This document shows positions 8,039-15,576 of a stretch of DNA of 47,527 bases, piece by piece. Made by a program: the position numbers and the translations under genes. The stretch is taken from positions 153,559-201,085 of the forward strand of contig NZ_AOME01000015.1 in assembly GCF_000336935.1 (NCBI RefSeq), read 5' to 3'. The stretch is from Halococcus salifodinae DSM 8989. Its GTDB lineage: Archaea; Halobacteriota; Halobacteria; Halobacteriales; Halococcaceae. A model generated the notes under the pieces. That model saw only the letters and a list, made by a program, of their open reading frames with translations, was not told the DNA's origin and made no database searches. Within the stretch, counting starts at the first letter, position 1; each line of letters opens with the position of its first letter.

Positions 8039-8088
8039 TGTTCTACCGACGACAGATCACGATCCACTACCGAACGACCGCTCGCCGC

Positions 8089-8715
8089 TCAGTCGCCCGA
8101 CTCGACGCCGAGCGCGTTCCACACCTGGTCGTGATCGCCGTCCATCTGTGCGAGCAGGTCACGTGCCCGCTCGCTCGACGCGTCGTCGACCGGGACGTGG
8201 ACCATCCCTTCACCAGGCTGGCCGTAGACCACGCTCGCGCCCGTCGGAGCCGCCACGAGCGCCGGAAGCGTGACCAGATCCTCCTCGCCGTCGACCACGA
8301 TCACGGTGGTTCCGTCACGTTCGACGCCTTCTCGGAGCGCAGTCAGGAGGTCGCCGGTGAGCACCGCTGCAGGGTTCGTCACGTCGACCCGGATGTCGTA
8401 GCCCTCGATCTCGGGCCGCTCGGCCGCCGGGAGCGTTTCGCGCTCGGTCACCCAGTCGACGACCGCGAGATCGGGGCGTGCGCCCGCGTCGGTGAGGTGG
8501 CGGGTGACGACGTCGCCGACCGCCACGACCGGCGTGCCGAGCTCTCCGCGCAGCCGGTCCGAATCGGTGTAGACGGGGCCCATCGGGTCCTTGAACGCCG
8601 CGCGTAGCTCGTCGGGCAGCGTGAGAACGATGTCGTCCGCTGCGGGCTCCGGGTCGTCACGCTTGTCGCTCGAATCCAGTGGGTCGTCGGTTCCGTCGTC
8701 GCCGTCCGCCGGCAC
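8089..8715 (-). CDS. GTP-dependent dephospho-CoA kinase (DUF359)
   Basis: The protein has 208 residues and catalyses the last step of archaeal CoA synthesis, phosphorylating dephospho-CoA with GTP. The family blocks are GPVYTD, VVAVGDVVT, LAVVDWVTERETL and VVDGEEDLVTLPAL. The N-terminal 28 residues are acidic and low in complexity. The gene follows spt4 with a 1-base gap. That location, after rpoE1-spt4, is conserved in haloarchaea. Confidence 0.9.
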   Translation of the reverse strand: MPADGDDGTDDPLDSSDKRDDPEPAADDIVLTLPDELRAAFKDPMGPVYTDSDRLRGELGTPVVAVGDVVTRHLTDAGARPDLAVVDWVTERETLPAAERPEIEGYDIRVDVTNPAAVLTGDLLTALREGVERDGTTVIVVDGEEDLVTLPALVAAPTGASVVYGQPGEGMVHVPVDDASSERARDLLAQMDGDHDQVWNALGVESGD

Positions 8716-8716
8716 G

Positions 8717-8914
8717 TTACCGGACCTTCAGTGCGTAGCGGCCCGGTTCGGTGACCTGCATCTCTTCTGCGATCTGGCTGGTCTCGGGGTGGGTGATCAC
8801 CACGTAGCCCGCCCAGTCCTCGGTGAGACTCGACGAGCCACACGCGGGACAGGTCTGCTGGTCGGGCGAGTCGAGCACCCGGTGGCACTCGCGGCATACG
8901 CGTCTGTCGGACAT
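8717..8914 (-). CDS. spt4: RNA polymerase subunit E'' / Spt4
   Basis: This 65-residue zinc-ribbon protein pairs with Spt5 in transcription elongation. The first knuckle is CRECHRVL and the second CPACGSSS, followed by DWAGYVVITHPETSQIAEEM, typical of Spt4. The ATG at 8914 starts two bases after the rpoE1 stop; an in-frame GTG at 8920 would overlap it. It is co-transcribed with rpoE1. Confidence 0.95.
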   Translation of the reverse strand: MSDRRVCRECHRVLDSPDQQTCPACGSSSLTEDWAGYVVITHPETSQIAEEMQVTEPGRYALKVR

Positions 8915-8916
8915 AC

Positions 8917-9489
8917 TCACTCACCCGCCGCGGGTGCGCGCTTCTCGCGGAGCCAGCCGTGTTTGCCCAGTCCGACCTGCTTCGCGGTCAGCCCGATCTT
9001 CGAGTCGCGCGGGTTGCGCTCGTCGATGCTCTTGGTCACGATCCGGGCGCGGACCGCGTCGCCCACCCCCAAGGTTTGGTCCGACTCTCGGGAAGCGAGC
9101 TGCTGGTTCTCCTCGTCGAAGGCGAGGTACTCGTCGCTGATCTGGGAGACGTGGAGCAGGCCGTCGATGGGGCCGATCCCGACGAACGCCCCGAAGTTCA
9201 CGATCTCGACGACCTCGCCGTCGACGACCTCCTGCATCTGGGGGTCGAACGTGACCGCGTCGAACGTCGCCTCGTAGTAGACCGAGCCCTCGTGGCCGCG
9301 CCGGCCCGGCAGCACGCGGCCGTCGCCGATGTCCTGGACGTCGATCACGCTGACGACGCTGCCCACGTCCTCGTCGAGCCGGCCTTCGAGCTTGTCCTGA
9401 AGCAGTTGTTTCACCAGCGCCGGCGAAACGTCGCCGAGCAGGGGTGGCGGTACCTCGATCGTGTCCGTGAGTTCGACTCGTTTGTACAT
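8917..9489 (-). CDS. rpoE1: RNA polymerase subunit E' (Rpb7 homologue)
   Basis: The protein has 190 residues. An N-terminal RNP-like domain (MYKRVELTDTIEVPPPLLG) is followed by an S1 OB-fold (GEVVEIVNFGAFVGIGPIDG, LLHVSQISDEY). This subunit forms the RNAP stalk with subunit F. In haloarchaea this gene normally follows the aIF2-gamma and PIN genes directly. Here about 1.58 kb, containing a TnpB element, separates them, so its expression may depend on a promoter within that insert. Confidence 0.96.
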   Translation of the reverse strand: MYKRVELTDTIEVPPPLLGDVSPALVKQLLQDKLEGRLDEDVGSVVSVIDVQDIGDGRVLPGRRGHEGSVYYEATFDAVTFDPQMQEVVDGEVVEIVNFGAFVGIGPIDGLLHVSQISDEYLAFDEENQQLASRESDQTLGVGDAVRARIVTKSIDERNPRDSKIGLTAKQVGLGKHGWLREKRAPAAGE

Positions 9490-9502
9490 GGAGTTCGGTT
9501 TC

Positions 9503-9513
9503 TACTAATAGAC
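9503..9513. repeat. 11-bp direct repeat, copy 1
   Basis: TACTAATAGAC occurs here and again at 9712-9722, in the same orientation and 209 bases apart. This copy is just upstream of rpoE1; the other is just upstream of tnpB. Confidence 0.7.
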
Positions 9514-9711
9514 TCTTCCTGCTTCTCGGGCAGATTTCACATCAACTATCGGACTTTGCTGCATTAGGATACCGGAGTATGGTCCCGACCTCTGAAATGG
9601 CTATCGTTTCAAGCCCGGCTGGACTCCCCCGCTGCTCCCATTCCGGGAACCATAGCGGCTCCGTGAGAGGCTGATCGGGTATTATTCGTTAGCGACAGTA
9701 CGATATATTTA

Positions 9712-9722
9712 TACTAATAGAC
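9712..9722. repeat. 11-bp direct repeat, copy 2
   Basis: This is the second TACTAATAGAC. It follows the AT-rich box TTTATA (9708-9713), which could be the tnpB promoter, 40 bases before the tnpB start. Confidence 0.7.
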
Positions 9723-9751
9723 CTTCTAACCAGGTTTGGAGACATATTTCG

Positions 9752-11026
9752 ATGCGAACCGTCCGAACATTCGAGGCGTCCGTTCCGAACCACCAACAGG
9801 TTCGTGACGACCTCGACAAACTCGGGCACGCCGCGTCGAAGCTCTGGAACGTCGGTCGCTACTACGCACAGGGTGTGTGGGACGAAACGGGCGAGATTCC
9901 CGATGACGGGGAACTCAAACGCGAACTCAAGAGCCACGAACGCTACACGGATCTTCATTCTCAGTCCAGTCAGCGCGTTCTCGAAGAACTCGCTGAAGCG
10001 TTCAACGGCTGGTTCACAAAGCGTCGGAACGGCGATAGTCATGCCCGACCGCCCGGCTACCGCAAACGCGGCGATTCGCACCCACGCTCCACGGTGTCGT
10101 TCAAAGCGGCTGGCTTCAAACACGACGCACAGTACCAGCGCGTTCGCCTCTCGAAAGGCCGCAACCTCAAAGAACACCGCTCGGACTTCGTGCTTTGCGA
10201 GTACGAAACGCGCCCGGACGTGGATCTAACCGAGTGGGACATCCAGCAGGTTCGGGTCGTCCACAAGCGCGGCGAGTGGCGGCTTCAGTTCGTCTGCCGA
10301 ACGACGATTGATCCCGACGCGCCGGGCGACCGCACGGCAGGCGTGGACCTCGGAATCAGCAACATCGCTGCCGTGTCGTTCGGTGATGAAACGTTGCTGT
10401 TCCCCGGCGGATGGCTCAAAGAGTCCAAGCACTACTACAAGCGCGTCGAGTACGGATGCGAAGGCGAGAACGGTCTTTCACACCGTGCTCGAAACGCGAA
10501 GCGCACGCTCAAGGACCGACGCCGTCACTTCCATCACGTCCTCTCAAAACGCATCGTCGCCGAATGCGTTGAGCGTAACGTCGGTCGACTCATGATCGGC
10601 GACCTCGGCGGTATCCGTTCCGAAGACGACGGCTCCGGCCGGGACTGGGGCCGTCACGGGAACAAGCGCCTCCACGGGTGGGGCTTCGACCTGCTCACGA
10701 CGATGCTCGCATACAAGGGCGAAGCCGCCGGTATCGATGTGGTCGTGGACTCCGAACGAGACACATCGAAAACCTGCTCGGTATGCAGTTACAAGAACGG
10801 CAACCAGCGTGTCGAACGCGGGCTGTACCACTGCCAGCAGTGTGGTCGGACAGCGAACGCTGACGCGAACGGTGCGGAGAACATCAGACAAACGCTACTC
10901 CCGAATCCGGACGCATTTGACCGTCTAGATAGGGATAACGGCTGTTTGGCACAGCCAGCAGTATGTTCGTTCGATGCGACGGATGGTCAGTTCCTTCCAC
11001 AAGAGCGGGCGCGCTGCGAATCTTAA
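9752..11026 (+). CDS. tnpB: TnpB RNA-guided nuclease of an IS605-type element
   Basis: The protein has 424 residues. It has the N-terminal helix-turn-helix/WED-like part, a RuvC-I motif GVDLGISN, a bridge-like basic segment (RNAKRTLKDRRRHFHHVLSK), RuvC-II RLMIGDLGGI, a Cys4 zinc finger (CSVC and CQQC) and RuvC-III ANADANGAENI. In canonical TnpB the RuvC-II motif carries Glu before Asp-Leu; here that position is Gly. A candidate replacement is the Glu in DSERDTSKTC. After the zinc finger comes a tail of about 40 residues that overlaps the expected guide RNA. No frameshift is visible, so the gene looks intact. Confidence 0.93.
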   Translation: MRTVRTFEASVPNHQQVRDDLDKLGHAASKLWNVGRYYAQGVWDETGEIPDDGELKRELKSHERYTDLHSQSSQRVLEELAEAFNGWFTKRRNGDSHARPPGYRKRGDSHPRSTVSFKAAGFKHDAQYQRVRLSKGRNLKEHRSDFVLCEYETRPDVDLTEWDIQQVRVVHKRGEWRLQFVCRTTIDPDAPGDRTAGVDLGISNIAAVSFGDETLLFPGGWLKESKHYYKRVEYGCEGENGLSHRARNAKRTLKDRRRHFHHVLSKRIVAECVERNVGRLMIGDLGGIRSEDDGSGRDWGRHGNKRLHGWGFDLLTTMLAYKGEAAGIDVVVDSERDTSKTCSVCSYKNGNQRVERGLYHCQQCGRTANADANGAENIRQTLLPNPDAFDRLDRDNGCLAQPAVCSFDATDGQFLPQERARCES

Positions 11027-11076
11027 TATCCCAACGGCGGTCGGGATTCCCATGCCTTCAGGCGTGGGAGGATGTC
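10985..11076 (+). ncRNA. Probable omega RNA (reRNA) and right-end hairpin of the TnpB element
   Basis: TnpB uses a guide RNA made from the tnpB 3' end and right end. Here a 9-bp stem, TCCCATGCC/GGCGTGGGA with loop TTCA (11048-11069, one G-T wobble), is followed by GGATGTCAA. The guide would be the flanking DNA starting about 11077-11079, which is the 3' end of the PIN gene. The 5' boundary is my estimate. Confidence 0.6.
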
Positions 11077-11461
11077 AAGGCTCCGTGATCGCAAGCGTAT
11101 CCGTCCCCCGCAGCCCGACGACCGGCACGCCGATGTCGAGTATTCGGTCGCGCAGCGGGCGGTCGTTCGTCAACACCAGATCGCAGGCTCGTCCTTCCGC
11201 GAGTTCCACACACGCATCGTCCGCATCCGCGGCCTCGTGATCGATCGTCCGGCAGCGATCGCGCGCGAGATCGGCCCCGACGCTCGCCGCGACCCCCGCC
11301 GCACCGCGCCCGCCCGCGAGCCCGTCGAGTTCGTCGAGGACCGCGCGCGGCACGAGCCGGTCGTGGGGGCCGAGCACGCGATCGAGCTCCTCGAACACTC
11401 GCACGTTGGATTCGACCGGCATCATCAGCCCGTTCGCGTCCATGAGTACCTTCGGGTTCAT
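11075..11461 (-). CDS. PIN-domain protein, Fcf1/Utp24-like
   Basis: The protein has 128 residues with PIN acidic residues in [31 protein letters not shown] and [11 protein letters not shown]. Proteins of this type are thought to act in rRNA processing. The gene overlaps the end of the aIF2-gamma gene by 4 bases (ATGA), a coupled arrangement that is conserved. Its stop codon (11075-11077) lies right at the boundary with the TnpB element, whose right end reads into TCAA. The C-terminus LAITEP looks complete, so the insertion probably did not alter the protein. Confidence 0.88.
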   Translation of the reverse strand: MNPKVLMDANGLMMPVESNVRVFEELDRVLGPHDRLVPRAVLDELDGLAGGRGAAGVAASVGADLARDRCRTIDHEAADADDACVELAEGRACDLVLTNDRPLRDRILDIGVPVVGLRGTDTLAITEP

Positions 11462-12687
11462 CCCCTAAGCGTGCCGATGCCGATCAGCCGCCACCGCGTG
11501 CCGACCCGGCGGTTGATCGCGATCTGAGTCCCGTTGGCCGCACACACCGGCCGCTTCAGCTGGACCTCACACTCGTCGTCGCGCGCGCTCGTCACCGACC
11601 CCACAGTCGTCGCCGTCCCCACCGTGAGCATCAACGGTTCGCCCGTCGAGATCGGCTCGATTGCGTCGCCCTCGCCGACGATCCGGTCGAGGAGTTCGAC
11701 GTCCATCGTGAACCTCTCGCGAGTCGGCGGGAGCGACCCCGGCGGCCCGGCGATCTGGCCCGCGAGCCCGTCGCTCTTGGTGAGGCTCGGATCGAGCCCC
11801 GTCCCGACGCCGAGCAGCCCGCCAGGCGTCACGGTGTCGGCGGACTCGCCGCCGGCCTGGAGCGAGCGGACGTCGGTGGTGATCGGCTGCCACTCGGCCT
11901 CGCCGCCGTGTTCGACCTCGCGGCCCGGCCGGAGCTCGATCTCGTCGTCCACGTCGAGTTCGCCCGCAACGAGGCTGCCGCCGAGCACGCCCCCGAGCAG
12001 CTCGTTGGCGCGCGTGCCTGGCTTGTTGATGTCGAAGCTCCGGGCGACGTGCAGCCGGGGGTCGGCCCCAGGATCGCGTTCCGGTGTGGGAATTTCCTCT
12101 TCGATCGCCTCGATCAGGAGATCGAGGTTGGCTTCCTGGCCCGCGCTGATCGGAACGACCGGCGCGTCCTCCGCGACCGTTCCCTCGACGAACGATGCGA
12201 TCTCCTCGTAGTTCTGGCGCGCGCGGTCACTATCGACGAGATCGATCTTGTTCTGGGCGATCACGACGTTCTCGATCCCGATCGAGTCGAGCGCCATCAG
12301 GTGCTCCTCGGTCTGTGCTTGGGGCACGGTCTCGGTCGCGCTCACCACGAGCACCGCACCGTCCATCAGCGACGCGCCCGAGAGCATGGTCGCCATCAGC
12401 GTCTCGTGGCCTGGCGCGTCGACGAACGAAACAGTACGAAGAGGTTCGCTTTCGGAGCCGTCGGGACAGGTCTCGTCGACGGTGTAACACTCGGGGGCGT
12501 CCACGTCCGGACACCGCCGGAAGGTGGCGTCGGCGTAGCCGAGCCGAATCGAGATCCCGCGCTTCATCTCCTCGGAGTGCTGGTCGGTCCACGAGCCACT
12601 CAGCGCCTCGACCAGCGTCGTCTTGCCGTGGTCGACGTGGCCCACCAGGCCGATGTTCACCTCCGGGTGTCGGTCGTTCCGTGTCAT
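11458..12687 (-). CDS. Translation initiation factor aIF2 subunit gamma
   Basis: The protein has 409 residues. This GTPase brings initiator Met-tRNA to the small ribosomal subunit. The G1 motif GHVDHGKTT is at 16-24, with DAPGHE (G3) and QNKIDLVD (G4). A cysteine knuckle (CPDVDAPEC, then TCPDG) matches the zinc-binding insertion of the family. Domains II-III end [18 protein letters not shown]. Start ATG at 12687; an open frame continues upstream but is not homologous in character. The PIN gene overlaps its 3' end. Confidence 0.97.
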   Translation of the reverse strand: MTRNDRHPEVNIGLVGHVDHGKTTLVEALSGSWTDQHSEEMKRGISIRLGYADATFRRCPDVDAPECYTVDETCPDGSESEPLRTVSFVDAPGHETLMATMLSGASLMDGAVLVVSATETVPQAQTEEHLMALDSIGIENVVIAQNKIDLVDSDRARQNYEEIASFVEGTVAEDAPVVPISAGQEANLDLLIEAIEEEIPTPERDPGADPRLHVARSFDINKPGTRANELLGGVLGGSLVAGELDVDDEIELRPGREVEHGGEAEWQPITTDVRSLQAGGESADTVTPGGLLGVGTGLDPSLTKSDGLAGQIAGPPGSLPPTRERFTMDVELLDRIVGEGDAIEPISTGEPLMLTVGTATTVGSVTSARDDECEVQLKRPVCAANGTQIAINRRVGTRWRLIGIGTLRG

Positions 12688-12845
12688 GTAGTAATACGGT
12701 CCATTAGCCCCGAACCGTTCATAAGCCTGCTGTTCCGCGGACGATCCCCAGTCGAATCCGGCTCGATCGCCATCTCGACCACCGGAACCCCACACTCGGT
12801 GCACGCTCGGGGAGGGTTGAAGACCGATCGGCCGCATCCCCGAGT

Positions 12846-13529
12846 ATGGCCTTCGATCCAGACCGAGTCTCGACCATCACCTTCGACTCGTACAGCACCA
12901 TCGTCGACGTCGACGCGGTGGAGGCCGCCCTCGCCGCCCACGTCGACGATCCCGAACCTGTCTCGCGACTCTGGCGCGCGCGCTCGCTCGAATACACGTT
13001 CGTCGCCAACCAGACCGACGCCTACCAGCCGTTTTACGCCATGAACCGCGACGCCCTCGAACATTCCCTCGCCGCCCACGGCGTCGATCTCACTGAGGAG
13101 GAACGCGAGGCGATCCTCGAAACCTACCACGACCTCGATGTGTTCGATGACGTGCGCGACGGGATCGAACGCCTCAGAGAGGGTGGCTACGACTGCTACG
13201 TGGTTTCGAACGGCAACCCCGCAATGCTCGACTCGATGGTCGAGGGGGCCGAGATCGGCGACCTCCTTGAAGACACCATCAGCGCCGACGAGATCCGGAC
13301 GTTCAAACCCGATTCCGAAATCTACCGCCACGCCGCCGGGAGAACCGGGACGCCGATCGACGAGATCGCCCACGTCTCGGCCGGCTGGTTCGACGTTCAG
13401 GGCGCGATGCACGCCGGGATGCAGGGTGTCTGGGTCGATCGGAAGGGATCGCCATGGGACTCCTTCGACGGCGACCCGGACTGCACGATCGAGACGTTCC
13501 ACGATCTCGCCGACGAACTCGGAGTTTGA
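12846..13529 (+). CDS. Haloacid dehalogenase type II-like HAD hydrolase
   Basis: The protein has 227 residues. The catalytic Asp is in [13 protein letters not shown], the second HAD motif is [12 protein letters not shown] and the third contains FKPDSEIY with the conserved Lys. The final motif is [11 protein letters not shown]. This is the arrangement of L-2-haloacid dehalogenase-like enzymes, although the substrate is uncertain. The gene is divergent from aIF2-gamma. Confidence 0.88.
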   Translation: MAFDPDRVSTITFDSYSTIVDVDAVEAALAAHVDDPEPVSRLWRARSLEYTFVANQTDAYQPFYAMNRDALEHSLAAHGVDLTEEEREAILETYHDLDVFDDVRDGIERLREGGYDCYVVSNGNPAMLDSMVEGAEIGDLLEDTISADEIRTFKPDSEIYRHAAGRTGTPIDEIAHVSAGWFDVQGAMHAGMQGVWVDRKGSPWDSFDGDPDCTIETFHDLADELGV

Positions 13530-13568
13530 GGTCGAAGCTCGTTCCGAGGGGCTCACCGAGCGGCTCGG

Positions 13569-14345
13569 TCACAGCGCGAGATACGGCGCGACGACGAGGA
13601 GTACGCCGCCGAGCGCCACCTTCAGCCGGGCGGGATCGACCCGGTGTGCGACGCGCCACCCGACGGCGACGCCGGCGAGCAGCGGGACGCCGATGAGCGC
13701 GACGAGTCCGAACGACACCGCGCCCTGGACGAGATAGCCGAGCGCGGCGAAGGTGGCGATGACCACGGCCTGGGCCTGCGCGACCGCGACCGCGAACAGC
13801 ATCGGGACGCCGAGCACGACGAGCGCCGGCACCGCGATGACCGGTCCGCCGACGCCGAGCAGGCCGCTGAACGTGCCGAGGGCGAACCCGAGCACGGCGT
13901 AGCCGATCGACCCCCGCGCTGTCTCGGGATCGATCGATCGCATCGTGCCGAGATCCCGGTGCTCGCGGTAGATGATGAGCAGCCCTGCCGTGCCGGCGAG
14001 CGCGCCGAGCAGCAGGCCGAACAGGTCGCGCGAGACGAACCCGTTCAGCCACGCACCGAACAGCGCACCGCCGACGCTCCCGCCGCAGAGCAACCCGGTC
14101 AGCCGCAGGTTCTCGCCGGACAGCTCGCCCGAGCGGACGTACGCGACCGTACCGAGCAGCCCGGTGGCGATGAACGCCACTTGTACGGTGCCGGCGATGA
14201 CGTCCGAACCCACCGGCGTGAGCGCGTACAGCGCGATGGTGACGAAGATGCCGCCGGGACCGATCGTGGTGATTCCGATGCCGGAGACGAAGGCGATCCC
14301 GACCAGCGCGGCCGCCACCCCGAACGGCAGCGCGGGGTCGATCAT
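13569..14345 (-). CDS. TauE/SafE family permease
   Basis: The protein has 258 residues and about seven to eight hydrophobic segments. The repeated TauE motif is seen as GIGITTIGPGGIF near residue 25 and FSGLLGVGGPVIAVPALVVL near residue 150. Such proteins export small anions such as sulfite or organosulfonates. The ATG at 14345 precedes the first transmembrane segment; an upstream in-frame extension would add a charged stretch. It converges with the dehalogenase-like gene. Confidence 0.88.
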   Translation of the reverse strand: MIDPALPFGVAAALVGIAFVSGIGITTIGPGGIFVTIALYALTPVGSDVIAGTVQVAFIATGLLGTVAYVRSGELSGENLRLTGLLCGGSVGGALFGAWLNGFVSRDLFGLLLGALAGTAGLLIIYREHRDLGTMRSIDPETARGSIGYAVLGFALGTFSGLLGVGGPVIAVPALVVLGVPMLFAVAVAQAQAVVIATFAALGYLVQGAVSFGLVALIGVPLLAGVAVGWRVAHRVDPARLKVALGGVLLVVAPYLAL

Positions 14346-14421
14346 CCTATCCCCATCTGGGTTCGACCGCCGGCACGGACGTTCGTACTCGTCACGGAGT
14401 GGTAGTCGAGAACCCCGAAGC

Positions 14422-15447
14422 ATGAATGTCGTGATCGACGGCGCGACGCTTTTCCTGCTCGCAGCCCGAACACCGAACGTGCGCGAGTTCGCGTTCGAGC
14501 TGGCGCTGTGTGCCCACCTCGAAGCCGGGTTCGACGGGATCGTGAGCCGTCAGCTCGGCGCGAGCACGGGTGGAAACCGGGTGATCGACGTCGCCTGCAT
14601 CGAGCCGGGCCCCGGCTTCGACGATCGCGCTCGGATCACGCCCGAAACCATCCCCGACGCCGCGATCGAGAGTCGCGTCGGCGCTGGCGAGGCACGCTAC
14701 TGGAAGGACTGCTTCGACTGCCATCCCGACCACGCGCGGAGCGTGACCGATCGTGCGATCGAGATCGGCTTCTTCGAGTCCGAGCGCCGTGGCGGCCGGG
14801 AGTACGTCCGCCAGGTCGCGCGCTACCCCGAGGACTGGTTCGGGCGGATCGTCGGGATCGAGAACAAGCCCGATCTGGGTACGCCGGGCGACCTCGAAAA
14901 CCAGCTCCGGACCGACGCGAGCCTCGGGCTGTTCGATACGGCGATCCTCGCGACCGCCTCTCACGTCACCGGCGCGCACCTGAATCGCATCCCCGAGGAG
15001 ATCGGCGTCTGGCGGTTCGATCCCGAAACCGAAACCCGAGAGGTCGTCCGCGAGCCGACGCCGCTCGCGCCCGCGGAACCGGGAATCGAACCCCTCGACC
15101 GCGGCGCGACGAAGACCGACGTTCGCGTGGTGTCCGTGGCTGAAAAGGCTTGTACCCGCCGTCGGCTCGCCGAGCGCGCCTACGGGAAGGGCTGGCGAAC
15201 CTACGAGTTCCCGTCGTGCGAAAAGATCGAACCTCGCGCGTACGCGGGCACGAACGAACTGCCGTTCTGCCGCTGGAAGGGTCGATTCGTCCACCCGGCG
15301 GCCGAGTGTGGGATCTCCTGTCCGGGCCACGATCCCGACGACCCGCCGGACGTGGACCTCGAAAGCGAACGCGACCGCCGATCGCCGTGGGTCCGCGAGC
15401 CCGACGGGCAGCGCCGTCGCCAGGCGGGACTCGATCGGTTCGGCTGA
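14422..15447 (+). CDS. DUF5787 protein with nuclease-like core and Cys-rich tail
   Basis: The protein has 341 residues and I recognise it as the haloarchaeal DUF5787 family. The N-terminal half has the order expected of a PD-(D/E)XK nuclease: a helix with FAFELALCAHLE, then WFGRIVGIENKPDLG (E-x-K-like) and DLENQLRTDASLGL. CFDCHPDH lies between them. The C-terminal third carries more cysteines: ACTRRR, PSCEKI, PFCRWK, AECGISCPGH. These could hold a Zn or Fe-S site, as in Cas4-like nucleases. That link is inference. Confidence 0.8.
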   Translation: MNVVIDGATLFLLAARTPNVREFAFELALCAHLEAGFDGIVSRQLGASTGGNRVIDVACIEPGPGFDDRARITPETIPDAAIESRVGAGEARYWKDCFDCHPDHARSVTDRAIEIGFFESERRGGREYVRQVARYPEDWFGRIVGIENKPDLGTPGDLENQLRTDASLGLFDTAILATASHVTGAHLNRIPEEIGVWRFDPETETREVVREPTPLAPAEPGIEPLDRGATKTDVRVVSVAEKACTRRRLAERAYGKGWRTYEFPSCEKIEPRAYAGTNELPFCRWKGRFVHPAAECGISCPGHDPDDPPDVDLESERDRRSPWVREPDGQRRRQAGLDRFG

Positions 15448-15460
15448 CGACAGTGTTCGG

Positions 15461-15470
15461 TATATAAATA
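15461..15470 (+). promoter_or_regulatory. Strong TATA box upstream of a mini-ORF
   Basis: TATATAAATA lies 21-30 bases before the ATG at 15491, good spacing for a leaderless transcript. It is a second promoter-like site ahead of the thermosome gene. Confidence 0.55.
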
Positions 15471-15490
15471 CACGATTGTCACCAGCTATC

Positions 15491-15574
15491 ATGCGGCTAC
15501 AAACACCCGCGTGTGCCGATCCATCAGAACCGTTCCAACAGACTTATATAGAACTCCATTCAATCGGTAGGTGA
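15491..15574 (+). CDS. Possible 27-aa upstream ORF ahead of thermosome
   Basis: A 27-codon frame begins [14 protein letters not shown] and ends with TGA at 15572-15574, two bases before the thermosome ATG. It also spans the thermosome TATA box. It may be translated from a longer transcript starting near 15491, or be chance. No homologue is recognised. Confidence 0.3.
   Translation: MRLQTPACADPSEPFQQTYIELHSIGR
15543..15551 (+). promoter_or_regulatory. Thermosome promoter TATA box
   Basis: CTTATATAG lies about 26-34 bases before the ATG at 15577, preceded by CCGTTCCAACAGA, where the BRE and a heat-shock regulator would bind. This suits a near-leaderless, strongly expressed chaperonin gene. 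Confidence 0.65.
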
Positions 15575-15576
15575 CT

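Larger units (their letters stand above)
9490..11076 (+). mobile_element. IS200/IS605-type TnpB-only element (IS1341-like), left end undefined
   Basis: The segment between rpoE1 and the PIN gene contains a tnpB gene and a right end with the typical subterminal hairpin (11048-11069) and terminal GGATGTCAA. No tnpA is present, so the element depends on a transposase elsewhere. The left end cannot be fixed; it lies between 9490 and about 9725. The region 9530-9690 has no recognised gene. The element is opposite in strand to the operon it splits. Confidence 0.8.

Noticed and set aside
9530-9690. A tRNA or small protein upstream of tnpB
   Set aside because: No cloverleaf with a plausible anticodon or T-arm was found. 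A short open frame on the minus strand has no supported start.
12688-12837. N-terminal extension of aIF2-gamma to 12837
   Set aside because: The family starts with [13 protein letters not shown]; the extra 50 residues cover the promoter region and lack homology.
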